Origin: Pseudoramibacter alactolyticus
GTDB lineage: Bacteria > Bacillota > Clostridia > Eubacteriales > Eubacteriaceae
Direction: 5' to 3' (one strand)
DNA length: 64,000 nucleotides
NCBI RefSeq assembly: GCF_050908235.1
Contig: NZ_CP194340.1
Shown here piece by piece: positions 25,964 to 36,033 of this stretch (position 1 is the stretch's first letter; every line of letters begins with the position of its first letter). A program made the position numbers and the translations under genes. The notes below the pieces were generated by a model, which was not told the DNA's origin, did not search any database, and saw nothing but the letters and a program-made list of their open reading frames with translations.

Positions 25964-26559
25964 TGGCTGGCTCGTTCTGCAACCAAGGCCATGCCTTTGG
26001 CCATTGCCGCTTTGTTTAATTCAACAAATTTCGGTTTAACATTATCTTCGATAATCCGGTTCCAATCGATATGTTCCAGGCCCATTGCCTTAACGATTGT
26101 TCCCAACAGGATCACATTTGTCACTTTTTCATTGCCCATTTGCGTCGCAATATCTGAAGCCGGAATCACTTTTGCATCAGCGATTTTAGCAAGTTCCCCC
26201 AAAATATCCGGATGATATTCCGCCTGGCCGATCACGACCGGCATCGGCCAGATTTCCGTGTCATTAACAATCACTTTACCATCTGCTTTCAGATAATTGA
26301 TGTAGCGCATGGCTTCCATCTTTTCAAAGGCAACAAGGATATCGGCCGTTCCCAATTCGATAACCGGAGACTGCACTTCATCCCCATAGCGCACCTGCGA
26401 ACTGACCGAACCGCCTCGCTGGCTCATCCCATGGATTTCACTCATCTTGACGTCGTAGCCGGCCTGCATTAAGCCCGTCGTCAGCAATTTGGCTGCCGTG
26501 ATCGTTCCCTGTCCGCCGACACCTGCCAATAAAATATTTTTTGTCTTCATGATAATCAC
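25960..26559 (-). CDS. iorB: Indolepyruvate oxidoreductase subunit beta IorB
   Basis: IorB is the gamma-type subunit of indolepyruvate:ferredoxin oxidoreductase. It begins ILLAGVGGQGTITAAKLL and has MSQRGGSVSSQVRYG, both hallmarks of 2-oxoacid oxidoreductase gamma domains. The length is 199 residues from GTG 26559, which overlaps the iorA stop (GTGA); ATG 26550 is an alternative. Confidence 0.93.
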   Translation of the reverse strand: MIIMKTKNILLAGVGGQGTITAAKLLTTGLMQAGYDVKMSEIHGMSQRGGSVSSQVRYGDEVQSPVIELGTADILVAFEKMEAMRYINYLKADGKVIVNDTEIWPMPVVIGQAEYHPDILGELAKIADAKVIPASDIATQMGNEKVTNVILLGTIVKAMGLEHIDWNRIIEDNVKPKFVELNKAAMAKGMALVAERASH

Positions 26560-28331
26560 GCTTTCTTAACAATTGCATCGACCGGACAAACCTGGCCACA
26601 AACGCCGCAGCCCACACAGGCATTGGTAATGGTCATTTTTTGGTCTTCAATGCGGCCAAATTCCAACGCCGGACAGCCCGTTCCGATGCATTGCTTGCAT
26701 CCGATGCACTTATCCATGAGGACTTCGTATTTTTCGGTAAATACCTGAGGAAATTCTTTCTTGTCTTCCATTGAAAGCCGTTTTAAAGCGCAGGGCCAAC
26801 GCGTGATGATAACCGCCGGTCCTTCGCAGGCAATCCCCCATTCCAGCGCGGCCTTGGTTTCTTCCAAATTGTTGGGATCGATGGTTCGAATATTCTCGAT
26901 ATTTAAAGCCCGGCAAACCGCTTCAATATCGACAATCGGCGCTGCATTGCCCTTTAAATCGTAACCGCTTCCCGGATTTTCCTGATGACCGGTCATGCCG
27001 GTAATGCGGTTATCCAAAATCACGGTCAAATAAGAGCTCTTATTATAAGCCGCATCCATCAAGGATGTGATGCCGGAATGAAAGAAAGTAGAATCCCCGA
27101 TTACGGAGACGACTTTTTTGTCTTCGCCTTTTATTTTAAAGGCCTGCGCCACGCCGTGTCCGCCAGAGATTGAAGCACCCATGCAGATCAGCGCATCCGT
27201 TGCATTATACGGCGCGGAAAGCCCTAAAGTATAGCAACCGATGTCGCCAAAAATCATGGTGTTCTTCAATTTGCCTAATTCATAGAAAAAACCACGATGC
27301 GGGCAGCCCGCACAAAGTGCCGGCGGTCGGCCGACAACGGTTTTTTCGTTCGGCGCCAATACTTCCTGGCTTTTACCAAAGGCAGCCTCGCGAATCTTTT
27401 CCGGGAGCAGTTCTCCCATCTGCGGGAACAAGTCTTTCCCAATGCAGTCAATCCCGGCTGCTTTGATCTCCGTTTCCATGATGGGATCATTTTCTTCCAA
27501 AACATAAATCGTCTTGACCTTGGAAGCAAATGCCTTAATCATGTCCATCGGCATAGGATAAGAAAAACCAATCTTGCAATAGGATGCCTGATCGCCAAAG
27601 ACTTCTTTCGCATAGCGATATGAAACCCCGGATGCAATGATCCCGATATCTTGATGATTATCTTCATAATAATTCCACTTACATTCATTGGTGAATGTTT
27701 TTAAGCGTTCAAAATTTTGGGCTAACTTTTGCTGCATTCCCGGTGTGAACGCCGGCAGCGGGCAATATTTTTGAATATTTTTTTCGTAAGGCTTATCGGC
27801 AACCTCCGTGCGATCTGAGCATTCAACAATGCTCTTGGAATGGTCAACACGGGTGGTCATTCTGAACAACACAGGGATGTCGAAAGTTTCAGACACATCA
27901 TAAGCATCCTTCATCATATCTTTGGTCTCCTGTGAATCCGAAGGTTCAAACATGGCCAATTTGGCATGGCGCGCATACCGGCGATTGTCCTGTTCATTTT
28001 GAGACGAGAACATTCCGGGTTCGTCGGCCGTCAAAATAACGGATCCTCCGTTGACACCCAAATACGCAAAAGTAAACATGGGATCGGCGGCCACGTTCAT
28101 GCCCACATGCTTCATGCAGGCCAAGGTTCTAATGCCGGCGATAGAGGCCCCAGCAACCGCTTCCACGGCCACTTTCTCGTTAGGCGCCCATTCCGTCTGA
28201 ACTTCATCATAAAGTGCCAGATTCTCCAGGATCTCTGTACTGGGAGTGCCCGGATAAGCCGATGCAAATTTTACCCCAGCTTCCCACGCACCGCGCGCGG
28301 CGGCTTCGTTGCCCGTAAATAATTTTTTCAT
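26556..28331 (-). CDS. iorA: Indolepyruvate oxidoreductase subunit alpha IorA
   Basis: IorA binds thiamine diphosphate and decarboxylates aryl pyruvates, passing electrons to ferredoxin in anaerobic amino-acid breakdown. The 591-residue protein starts LFTGNEAAARGAWEAG with YPGTPSTEI, has the TPP site IGDSTFFHSGITSLMDA, and ends with two [4Fe-4S] motifs, CIGCKQCIGTGCP and CVGCGVCGQVCP. The ribosome binding site is GTAGGAGG. A promoter lies 40 bases upstream. Confidence 0.95.
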   Translation of the reverse strand: MKKLFTGNEAAARGAWEAGVKFASAYPGTPSTEILENLALYDEVQTEWAPNEKVAVEAVAGASIAGIRTLACMKHVGMNVAADPMFTFAYLGVNGGSVILTADEPGMFSSQNEQDNRRYARHAKLAMFEPSDSQETKDMMKDAYDVSETFDIPVLFRMTTRVDHSKSIVECSDRTEVADKPYEKNIQKYCPLPAFTPGMQQKLAQNFERLKTFTNECKWNYYEDNHQDIGIIASGVSYRYAKEVFGDQASYCKIGFSYPMPMDMIKAFASKVKTIYVLEENDPIMETEIKAAGIDCIGKDLFPQMGELLPEKIREAAFGKSQEVLAPNEKTVVGRPPALCAGCPHRGFFYELGKLKNTMIFGDIGCYTLGLSAPYNATDALICMGASISGGHGVAQAFKIKGEDKKVVSVIGDSTFFHSGITSLMDAAYNKSSYLTVILDNRITGMTGHQENPGSGYDLKGNAAPIVDIEAVCRALNIENIRTIDPNNLEETKAALEWGIACEGPAVIITRWPCALKRLSMEDKKEFPQVFTEKYEVLMDKCIGCKQCIGTGCPALEFGRIEDQKMTITNACVGCGVCGQVCPVDAIVKKA

Positions 28332-28372
28332 AGCGTCCTCCTACTTTGATGCTGTGCTAAAGTCCCCATCTA

Positions 28373-28400
28373 TTTATACGCCACCTTAGCAGTTTGTAAA
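28373..28400 (-). promoter_or_regulatory. Promoter of iorAB
   Basis: On the minus strand TTTACA (28400-28395), 16 bases, TATAAA (28378-28373), about 40 bases before the iorA start. Confidence 0.6.
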
Positions 28401-28407
28401 CAAACCA

Positions 28408-29538
28408 TTAATGGATTTCCAAAAAATCACACATTTTTTCTGAAATAATCGTTTCGACACCCGGGCAGTTAGCCGCAATCATTTCTTTTAAAAGAAGCAC
28501 TACCTGGTGCTCTGTTCCATAATGCCCGGCATCCACCACCCAAAGATGATTTTCATGTGCGCTTTGGGCCTCATGGTATTTGAGATCTCCGGTTACATAA
28601 ACATCGGCATTCCGCACTTTGGCCAATCCCATAAATTCAGCACCGGCACCAGTGCAAAGAGCGATGCGTTTAATTACCTGGGGTGGTTTTCCGGCCGTGC
28701 GAACAAGCTTCAAGCCCAAAGCAGATTTTAGTTTTTCCAAAAAATCCTGGGGTAATAATGCCGTTGACAAATCGCCAATTTTTCCCGGACCGTTGGCCTC
28801 TTTTGTCAATGATTCATCCATAGGATAAAGATCATAGGCCATGGTCTCATAGGGATGAACCGCTTTGATCTTTTGAATCAAAGATTTCGCCATTTCATTA
28901 TCAATAACGGTCTCGATGCGATCTTCTGCTACGGTTTCCACTTGATTTTCACTGCCGATGAATGGTTTCGATTCCGAAAGGGGCTTAAAGGTTCCCTTGC
29001 CGACCGCACGGAATGAACAATGGCTGTATTTCCCGACATAGCCGGCGCCATTATCGCCCATTACTTGAAGAATGGCCTCCGTATGTGACTCCGGTACAAA
29101 AACCACTAATTTATACAATCGATCCTTGGGGCTGTTAGAAAGCGGACGCATTTCCTCTAAGCCCAACGCTTTCGCGATAAAATAATTGAGCCCATATTCG
29201 GCGGCATCTAAATTGGTATGCGCCGAATAAACGGATATTTTATGGGCGATCAATGCGTCAATGAGCTGACCCTTGCCATCATCCACACAAATAGACTTCA
29301 CACCGTTAAACAAAAAAGGATGATGGGAAACGATCAAATCAATATCTTTTTCAATCGCCTCTTCCACAACATCGGGTGTCACATCCAAGGTCAGAAGAAC
29401 TCGGCAAACCGGATGTGAATAAGACCCGACCTGAAGTCCCACATTATCCCATTTTTCTGCCAAGTATCGCGGCGCATTTCGCTCAATAGCTTTAAAAATA
29501 TCACTGTTTCGGTATTGTTCTTTCTTAACGCTATCCAC
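28408..29538 (-). CDS. Nif3-like dinuclear metal centre protein
   Basis: This 376-residue protein belongs to the Nif3/YqfO family. The metal-binding segments are DNVGLQVG, LIVSHHPFLF, SAHTNLDAA and the C-terminal GHYGTEHQV. A central insertion (about residues 130-240, with GHYSHCSF-like KYSHCSFRAVGKGTF) matches the YqfO/CutA-like insert of Bacillota. GTG 29538 lies nine bases after AAAGGAGG; upstream TTG codons are too close to that site. It overlaps trmK by eight bases. The biochemical role is debated (a GTP cyclohydrolase-like fold). Confidence 0.88.
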   Translation of the reverse strand: MDSVKKEQYRNSDIFKAIERNAPRYLAEKWDNVGLQVGSYSHPVCRVLLTLDVTPDVVEEAIEKDIDLIVSHHPFLFNGVKSICVDDGKGQLIDALIAHKISVYSAHTNLDAAEYGLNYFIAKALGLEEMRPLSNSPKDRLYKLVVFVPESHTEAILQVMGDNGAGYVGKYSHCSFRAVGKGTFKPLSESKPFIGSENQVETVAEDRIETVIDNEMAKSLIQKIKAVHPYETMAYDLYPMDESLTKEANGPGKIGDLSTALLPQDFLEKLKSALGLKLVRTAGKPPQVIKRIALCTGAGAEFMGLAKVRNADVYVTGDLKYHEAQSAHENHLWVVDAGHYGTEHQVVLLLKEMIAANCPGVETIISEKMCDFLEIH

Positions 29539-30214
29539 GAGCAACAACCTCCTTTAGCATATCAAGCATTCCTTGAGACTGATGCCACTTGCGTCGGGCA
29601 CCATCCGTATTAATGGCAGACACCTGAACCAAGATATGTTTTTCCTTTTGAATCAAGTGATGCACAAATTCCTCAAAAGTTTTATTTTCCTCGCGAATAT
29701 CGGCAAGGCCAATCCAATAATCGATGGGCGTTGAAATTTGCATTTTTCCCGGTTCTGCCGCCATAATCTGATAATAATGACCATCTTCAAAAACCATTTT
29801 TTCAAGAATAAGACGAGCGCCGATGGCTTCAAGCGCTAAGCGCACAGTCTGAACATTATTCATAGGTTGCAAAACCAAATGAAAATGATGTCCTAATTTT
29901 ATTTTGCCTTTCAGCAAAATGTCGGCCATCAGCAAGCCGCCCATTCCTGCTATCACAATCGCATCGCATTCTCCTGGAGCGATAATATCCAAACCAAATC
30001 CTAACCGAGTTTCAATACCAGTCATTCCGCGGTGAGTAATTTGCTTCTTCGTCTTTTGGAGTGAAGATATTGAAATATCTGAAGCAATGGCACGTTCTGA
30101 TTGTCCGTTTTGAATCAACGCGATCGGCACATAACCGTGATCCGTTCCGACGTCTAAAACGCATTCGGCCCTGCCGACAGCTTCAACAATACACTGCAGC
30201 CGTTCTGATAACAT
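29531..30214 (-). CDS. trmK: tRNA (adenine22-N1)-methyltransferase TrmK
   Basis: TrmK methylates N1 of A22 in tRNA. The 227-residue protein has the SAM motif VLDVGTDHGYVPIALI, the segment IASDISISSLQKTKKQI, and DAIVIAGMGGLLM, as in the Bacillus YqfN family. A C-terminal coiled-coil region follows. It directly follows sigA (adjacent bases) and overlaps the Nif3-like gene, the conserved sigA-trmK-yqfO order. Confidence 0.92.
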   Translation of the reverse strand: MLSERLQCIVEAVGRAECVLDVGTDHGYVPIALIQNGQSERAIASDISISSLQKTKKQITHRGMTGIETRLGFGLDIIAPGECDAIVIAGMGGLLMADILLKGKIKLGHHFHLVLQPMNNVQTVRLALEAIGARLILEKMVFEDGHYYQIMAAEPGKMQISTPIDYWIGLADIREENKTFEEFVHHLIQKEKHILVQVSAINTDGARRKWHQSQGMLDMLKEVVARG

Positions 30215-31405
30215 TTAGGTCAGGTAGTCCTTTAATTTTTTACTTCTGCTGGGATGACGAAGCTTCCGCAGCGCTTTTGCTTCGATTTGTCGAATTCTTT
30301 CCCGCGTGACATCGAATTCTTTGCCAACCTCTTCGAGTGTTCTTGCACGGCCGTCATCCAAACCGAAGCGCAGCCGCAACACTTTTTCTTCCCGGTCGGT
30401 TAACGTGCTCAAAACATCAATCAACTGTTCTTTTAATAGGGCATACGATGCCGCTTCTGATGGCGCCGGCGCTTCATCGTCCGGAATAAAATCACCTAAA
30501 TGGCTGTCTTCTTCTTCACCAATCGGCGTTTCAAGCGAAACCGGATCTTGGGCAATTTTTTGAATTTCCCGCACTTTATCTTCCGAAAAGCCCATTTCCT
30601 TGCCAATTTCAGCCGGAGTTGGCTCTCTTCCATATTCCTGCAGAAGTTGCCGAGAAACGCGAATCAATTTATTGATGGTTTCAACCATGTGCACCGGGAT
30701 GCGGATGGTTCTCGCCTGATCGGCAATGGCTCTTGTAATGGCCTGGCGGATCCACCAAGTCGCATAGGTAGAGAATTTAAAGCCCTTGGTATAATCAAAT
30801 TTTTCAACCGCCTTGATGAGACCCAGGTTCCCTTCTTGAATTAAATCAAGAAACGACATTCCCCGCCCCACATAACGCTTAGCGATGGAGACTACCAGGC
30901 GCAAATTAGCTTCTGCCAATTCCTTTTTGGCATCTTCATCTCCGGCGGCCATCCGTTTGGCGATAGCCATTTCTTCGTCAGCTGTCAATAGCGACACACG
31001 ACCGATTTCCTTTAGATACAGCCGCACCGGATCATTCACATTGACATTTTCCGTCAGATCTTCTTTTTTGTTCGTCTTTTCGTCTTTTTCGATGGAACGT
31101 AATTCTGCGATACTGGCATCGTCCAAATCCGTCATATCCATATCTTTAAATGTCAAACGAATATTTTGTTTTTGAAGATACAGATACACTGCATCGATCT
31201 CATCGGAGTCAAAATCCTTTTCTGATAGGGCGTGCTCAATGTCTTCGCTATTAAGAATCCCTTTTTGTTTGCCTCTTTCGATCAAGGATTGAATTTCGGG
31301 CAAATTCTGGATTTCTGGGGTGACTTCCTCTTCCGACAAAGACTGAAGGGTATCCATTTGTTTCAGGACACCGTCTTTTGTCAGTGTGTTTTTTTTATCT
31401 GCCAT
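30215..31405 (-). CDS. sigA: Primary sigma factor SigA (RpoD)
   Basis: This 396-residue vegetative sigma factor has region 1.1 in the first 80 residues. Region 2 is RYVGRGMSFLDLIQEGNLGL with FSTYATWWIRQAI. Region 3 has PVHMVETI and GREPTPAEIGKEMG, and region 4 ends EEVGKEFDVTRERIRQIEAKALRKLR. ATG follows AGGAGGTGGAAG. It overlaps the dnaG stop by 11 bases, the ancient dnaG-sigA macromolecular-synthesis arrangement. Confidence 0.97.
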   Translation of the reverse strand: MADKKNTLTKDGVLKQMDTLQSLSEEEVTPEIQNLPEIQSLIERGKQKGILNSEDIEHALSEKDFDSDEIDAVYLYLQKQNIRLTFKDMDMTDLDDASIAELRSIEKDEKTNKKEDLTENVNVNDPVRLYLKEIGRVSLLTADEEMAIAKRMAAGDEDAKKELAEANLRLVVSIAKRYVGRGMSFLDLIQEGNLGLIKAVEKFDYTKGFKFSTYATWWIRQAITRAIADQARTIRIPVHMVETINKLIRVSRQLLQEYGREPTPAEIGKEMGFSEDKVREIQKIAQDPVSLETPIGEEEDSHLGDFIPDDEAPAPSEAASYALLKEQLIDVLSTLTDREEKVLRLRFGLDDGRARTLEEVGKEFDVTRERIRQIEAKALRKLRHPSRSKKLKDYLT

Positions 31406-33173
31406 CTTCCACCTCCTGCATGCTATCTTTTCGTTTTTTCAATTCCATTAATGCATTCAATGTCCGTGCAACTTCTGGATCGCTCGGATCCAATGTTTTA
31501 AGTTTCTTCTGCAGTGCACGCATCGCTGCAGCATCTTTGTATTGCTTAAGCACGCGAATGCTTTCTTTGGGACTTGCTTCGCCATTCGAACTTTCCATGA
31601 TGAGCGCGGTTAATGCTTGCTGCGCTTCTGGCTGATCAAGAGCGGCAATAACCGTGGCCCCTGTCATGGGTTTTCTTTCCTGATAACATTTTTTGATTTC
31701 GTGAAAAGCTTGTCGAAACATCGCATCAGAAAAATGTGATTCTGTTAAATCAAGCGCATTAAAAGGGATGGTTTGGTTTAAAAGACCAATAATGATATTC
31801 TTTTCAGCTTGGAGCACAGCCTTGGGCGTTTTTTTCTTTTGTTCCGCTAAATATTTTTTAAAAGCCGGCATTATCTGATCTTCTGAATATCCGATGTTTT
31901 TAATTGCAGCATTATAAATCATTTTAGCAGAAATTCCTGTGCTCTGCGCGACCAATTTGGAAAAAAAGTTTTTTTCAATATCAGACCTCGCTTCCCGAAT
32001 AATGGGAACAGCCTGACTCACATAGGTCAAGCGATCATCATTCGTTTTTAATGGATTATCCTTCTTCAGACAGGTCAGCTGATATTCAATGGCTGTTTGG
32101 GCTTCCCGCACTTGTTGTCTGAAAGCGTCAACGCCATTTCTGCGAATATAAGAATCCGGGTCATCCTCGGCATTGAGCCGCACCACTTTAATTTTAAGCG
32201 GTGAATTTTTTAGAATCGCGATCGCTTTATTCGTTGCGTTTTCTCCGGCCTGATCGCCGTCAAAGCACAAAACGATTTCGTCGACATAGCGGCTTAAAAG
32301 TTTGGCATGATGGGATGTAAAGGCCGTTCCCAATGCCGCCACTGTATTTTTAATGCCGCGCTGATACAGGGCAATAACATCCATATAGCCTTCTACCACC
32401 ACCAACTGATTGTCGACGATGTTTTTCTTGGCCCGATTTAAATTAAAAAGTTCCGTCCCCTTAGAAAAAATCAGCGACTCGGGAGAATTCAAATATTTCG
32501 GGCCATGTTCCTCATTGGAAAGAATGCGGCCTCCAAATCCAATGATCTTGTCTCTGGCGTTTTGAATGGGTATCATCAATCGATTGCGAAAGCGATCGTA
32601 AAATCGCCCACGGTCATTTTTAATTTCCACACCACTATCGACAATATCGTCAATTTTAAATTGCCTTGCCGTCAGATACTGGCACGCTTCGCGCCACTGG
32701 TCCGCTGCGTATCCCAATCCGAAGGTCTTAATAGTTCGGATATCAATGCCTCTTTCTTTAAGATATGCCAGAGCATCGGGTTGATGCTTGAGCAGTGTAT
32801 AATAATGGTTGGCCAACACACGGTTTAACTCATAGAGCGTTTCTTTTCTTTGATATTTCGCATCGTCTTCGGAAGTGCTTTTAGGTAAATGAATATTGGC
32901 TCGTTCCGCCAGATATTGGATCGCTTCCGGAAAGCTCATATTCTCTTTGTCCATTACAAAGGAAATGACATTTCCCCCCACACCACAGCCAAAGCAATGA
33001 TACAGCTGTTTATCTTGCGACACTGAAAATGATGGTGTTCGTTCATTGTGAAATGGACAACATCCCATATATGAATGGCCTGATTTTTTCAGTTGAACGT
33101 ATTGGGAGACCACATCGATAATATCATTGGCTTCTATGACACGCTGAATGATCTCTTCCGAATATTTCGGCAT
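31395..33173 (-). CDS. dnaG: DNA primase DnaG
   Basis: DnaG lays down RNA primers at the replication fork. The 592-residue protein has the zinc-binding N-terminus CPFHNERTPSF with YHCFGCG, the TOPRIM core (VVEGYMDVIALYQ, LCFDGDQAG) and a C-terminal helicase-binding region. It begins 38 bases after the ribF stop and may be read from its own promoter or by readthrough. Confidence 0.96.
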   Translation of the reverse strand: MPKYSEEIIQRVIEANDIIDVVSQYVQLKKSGHSYMGCCPFHNERTPSFSVSQDKQLYHCFGCGVGGNVISFVMDKENMSFPEAIQYLAERANIHLPKSTSEDDAKYQRKETLYELNRVLANHYYTLLKHQPDALAYLKERGIDIRTIKTFGLGYAADQWREACQYLTARQFKIDDIVDSGVEIKNDRGRFYDRFRNRLMIPIQNARDKIIGFGGRILSNEEHGPKYLNSPESLIFSKGTELFNLNRAKKNIVDNQLVVVEGYMDVIALYQRGIKNTVAALGTAFTSHHAKLLSRYVDEIVLCFDGDQAGENATNKAIAILKNSPLKIKVVRLNAEDDPDSYIRRNGVDAFRQQVREAQTAIEYQLTCLKKDNPLKTNDDRLTYVSQAVPIIREARSDIEKNFFSKLVAQSTGISAKMIYNAAIKNIGYSEDQIMPAFKKYLAEQKKKTPKAVLQAEKNIIIGLLNQTIPFNALDLTESHFSDAMFRQAFHEIKKCYQERKPMTGATVIAALDQPEAQQALTALIMESSNGEASPKESIRVLKQYKDAAAMRALQKKLKTLDPSDPEVARTLNALMELKKRKDSMQEVEDGR

Positions 33174-33211
33174 TCAATCATCCCCTTTCGCCCTCTATTT
33201 AAAGAATCCTT

Positions 33212-34122
33212 TTATTTTTTGCGATACATTTGGTCTATAAAATGGATATCGTGCTTGATACGCGCAATAAGTGCATCCACAGACTCAAACTTAATTTCAT
33301 CCCGGATCTTTTTTAAAAATGACACCTTCAGATGATGTCCGTAAATATTTTGATTAAAATCATAAATATAGGTTTCAATGCTGTATGGATGTTTATCAAA
33401 TGTTGGATTATATCCTAAATTGGTCAATCCGTCATACTGCTTGCCGTCAAGTTCCACTTTTGTAAAATAAACACCGGTGCTTGGCATAATAACGGAAACA
33501 TCCGACTGCAAATTAGCTGTTGGCACATCGAAGGTATGTCCAAGGCGTTTCCCGGTCACAATCTTTCCCTCGACGGCATAAGGTCGGCCCAAAAGCGGCG
33601 GCACATCCTCCACTTTCCCCGTGGCAACTAATTCGCGAATGCGCGTTGAACTTACTGTTTCCCCCCGATGACACACGGCGGCATCACAGAAACCGTAAAG
33701 CCGTATTCACTTCCAAAATCCACCAGATCCTTAGTCATTCCGGCACCTTTATAGCCGAAAGTATAATTAAAGCCGACCACCAAATGCCTAACATTGTATT
33801 TCAGCAATAAATAATCGCGAATAAAAGCTTCCGGCGATAGGTTCATCAATTCTTCCGTGAATTGATTGATAAAGATTCGATCAATCCCCATGGCCTTCAT
33901 CGCAGCTGTCTTTTGAGCATTGGTTGTAATCATTTTGGGCGCATAGGCCGGGAAGATCAACTTGAGCGGGTGACTTTCAAAGGTCATCACACCGGACAGC
34001 CAATGATTTGCTTCGGCAATGACCATCGTCTTTTCTAAAAGCTTTTGATGTCCCTTGTGAACGCCGTCAAAGAAACCTAAAGCTAATGCAATTTCCTGAT
34101 TTATATATTCTTCTGTCATCAT
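33212..34122 (-). CDS. ribF: Riboflavin kinase / FAD synthetase RibF, with a -1 base frameshift
   Basis: RibF phosphorylates riboflavin and adenylates FMN. The N-terminal part (34122 to about 33660) has the nucleotidyltransferase motif GFFDGVHKGHQ and HPLKLI. The C-terminal kinase part (33676 to 33212) has VSSTRIRELVATG, GRPYAVEGKI, PTANL and the NLGYNPTF motif. The two lie in different frames joined at a run of six G on the minus strand (33666-33661); seven G would give the unbroken CVIGGETVSSTRI. The gene is normally essential, so a sequencing undercall is likely. It starts one base after the truB stop. Confidence 0.85.
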
Positions 34123-34123
34123 A

Positions 34124-35071
34124 TTATTCTGAATTCATCATTTTCAGCGGACGCACGCAAGGTTCAGTCGGCTGGACTTTACCGTTTAATCTAAATTGGC
34201 CGATTCCTTTAAATCTGCCTTGGCTATCGTAGATACGCAGCAATTGGTCGGCTTCCAATTTTTCAAAACCGGTCATACTGTTCCAAGCGTAAAGTTCTGC
34301 GCCGTTTCCAATAAAGCGATCGCCCCATGCATTGCTTTGCACCGAATCATATTGATCTAAAAAGCGTTCAGCTGACTGAAGCCTTTCGAAACGCTCTGCC
34401 ATCGACATTTTTTCAAGGTTGCTCAAGGTATGCGCATTTTCAATACGCCACCGCCCGACCGCCGTGCGTCTCAAATCACCCATACAAGCACAGGTATTCA
34501 TCACCGTTCCCAGATCATGACACAAGCTGCGGATGTAGGTTCCCGACGAACAGTGGACCAAAAATTCGCAGCGCTGGGGCAATGCATCGATTTTTCGAAT
34601 TTCTATTTGATAAATACGGATCGCTCTCTCCGGCATCTCAACCATTCGGCCGGCTCGCGCATAATCGTAATATTTTTTTCCGTCTTTTTTTAAAGCCGAA
34701 TAAATCGGCGGTTTTTGCATTAAATCGCCCTTAAATTGCTGCAACGCGTGATGCAATGCAGCAATAGAAAAATCCGGTGTGCATACTCGGAGCACTTTCC
34801 CTGTCGCATCATAAGTATCTGTTTCCAAACCAAAAATTACTTCGGCCTGATAGGTTTTATCTGTATCTGTAAAATATTGAATAAATTTGGTAGCCGGCCC
34901 AAAACACACCAGCATCACACCAGACGCATTAGGATCCAACGTGCCAGTATGTCCGATTTTTTTGAATTGGTAAAGTCGACGCAGACTATTGATAACATCA
35001 TGAGAGGTCACTCCCTTGGGTTTATCCACAATCAATACGCCGTTTGGCTGTTTCACTGATTTATTCGTCAT
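34124..35071 (-). CDS. truB: tRNA pseudouridine-55 synthase TruB
   Basis: TruB makes the universal pseudouridine in the T loop of tRNAs. The 315-residue protein has GVLIVDKPKGVTSHDVI, the catalytic region HTGTLDPNASGVM with its conserved Asp, and SSGTYIRSLCHDLG. A C-terminal PUA-like part follows. It overlaps nrnA by four bases and is followed by ribF, the usual order. Confidence 0.95.
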   Translation of the reverse strand: MTNKSVKQPNGVLIVDKPKGVTSHDVINSLRRLYQFKKIGHTGTLDPNASGVMLVCFGPATKFIQYFTDTDKTYQAEVIFGLETDTYDATGKVLRVCTPDFSIAALHHALQQFKGDLMQKPPIYSALKKDGKKYYDYARAGRMVEMPERAIRIYQIEIRKIDALPQRCEFLVHCSSGTYIRSLCHDLGTVMNTCACMGDLRRTAVGRWRIENAHTLSNLEKMSMAERFERLQSAERFLDQYDSVQSNAWGDRFIGNGAELYAWNSMTGFEKLEADQLLRIYDSQGRFKGIGQFRLNGKVQPTEPCVRPLKMMNSE

Positions 35072-36033
35072 CTGTCAATGCTACCGGCCACCAAATCAAT
35101 CAATGCGTTTTGGATTTCCATCAAATCACCGGCAAATGTCAACCCGGCCGCTCGTTTATGACCACCGCCTCCATAACGCTTGGCAATAACCGAAACATCA
35201 ATATCAAACGGAGAACGCGATCTGAGCGAAATGCGGTATTGCCCCGGCGTGATTTCTTTAATGGTTGCAGCCACCATGATTCCCAAGGTATTCATGCCGA
35301 TATTGGCAATGTCATCTGTGATATTAATATCACCGCCATATTTTTGAATCGTTGCATGATCAAGCAATACCCATCCAATCCGGCCGTTGTCCAAGACTTT
35401 CAGCACCGAAGCCGCCGCCCCGTACATTTTCATTTGATCGTAGGATTTTTCACAATGCAACTGTTTCGATAGAACGGCGAAGTCATTCCGATAAGCGTAA
35501 AGCTGCGCTACAATTTCATGGGTCTCAGCTGTCACATTTGAAAATTGAAACGAGCCGGTATCCGTCGAAATACCGGCGAAAACAGCATCTGCAATTTCTG
35601 CGTCCAATTCAATATTCATTTGCATCAACAGCCGAAAAACCAATTCGGCTGTCGCCGAGGTAATTTCCACATGATTGAGAACGCCATAGCCCTCATTGCT
35701 TTGATGATGGTCTATGACGATACTGCAATCATGAGGGGGCAATTCCTTTGGTTTAAAAGCAAAGGACAAAGTCGAACAGTCCACAAAAACCAGTGCGTCA
35801 TAGTGATCAGCCATGTTGCGATTAAAGCAGTTGATTTCTGGCAACCCGGCAAGCTTTTGCTCCACTGGCGTCTGTACATAATAATCGACTTTTTTACGAC
35901 ATTTTTTCAACCCCAGTCCCAAAGCAATGGCGGAACCAATAGCATCGCCATCCGGTTTTTGATGAGCCATGATCAAAAAACGATCATGAGTTTTCAGATA
36001 ATCTGCAATTTCCTGTGAGATGGGTCTGATCAT
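35068..36033 (-). CDS. nrnA: DHH phosphoesterase NrnA (oligoribonuclease / pAp phosphatase)
   Basis: NrnA degrades nanoRNAs and dephosphorylates pAp. The DHH domain shows MAHQKPDGDAIGSAIAL, VFVDCS and VIDHHQSNEG, and the C-terminal DHHA1 domain ends GGGGHKRAAGLTF. The length of 321 residues is typical. It overlaps rbfA by four bases (ATGA) and truB by four. Confidence 0.94.
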   Translation of the reverse strand: MIRPISQEIADYLKTHDRFLIMAHQKPDGDAIGSAIALGLGLKKCRKKVDYYVQTPVEQKLAGLPEINCFNRNMADHYDALVFVDCSTLSFAFKPKELPPHDCSIVIDHHQSNEGYGVLNHVEITSATAELVFRLLMQMNIELDAEIADAVFAGISTDTGSFQFSNVTAETHEIVAQLYAYRNDFAVLSKQLHCEKSYDQMKMYGAAASVLKVLDNGRIGWVLLDHATIQKYGGDINITDDIANIGMNTLGIMVAATIKEITPGQYRISLRSRSPFDIDVSVIAKRYGGGGHKRAAGLTFAGDLMEIQNALIDLVAGSIDR

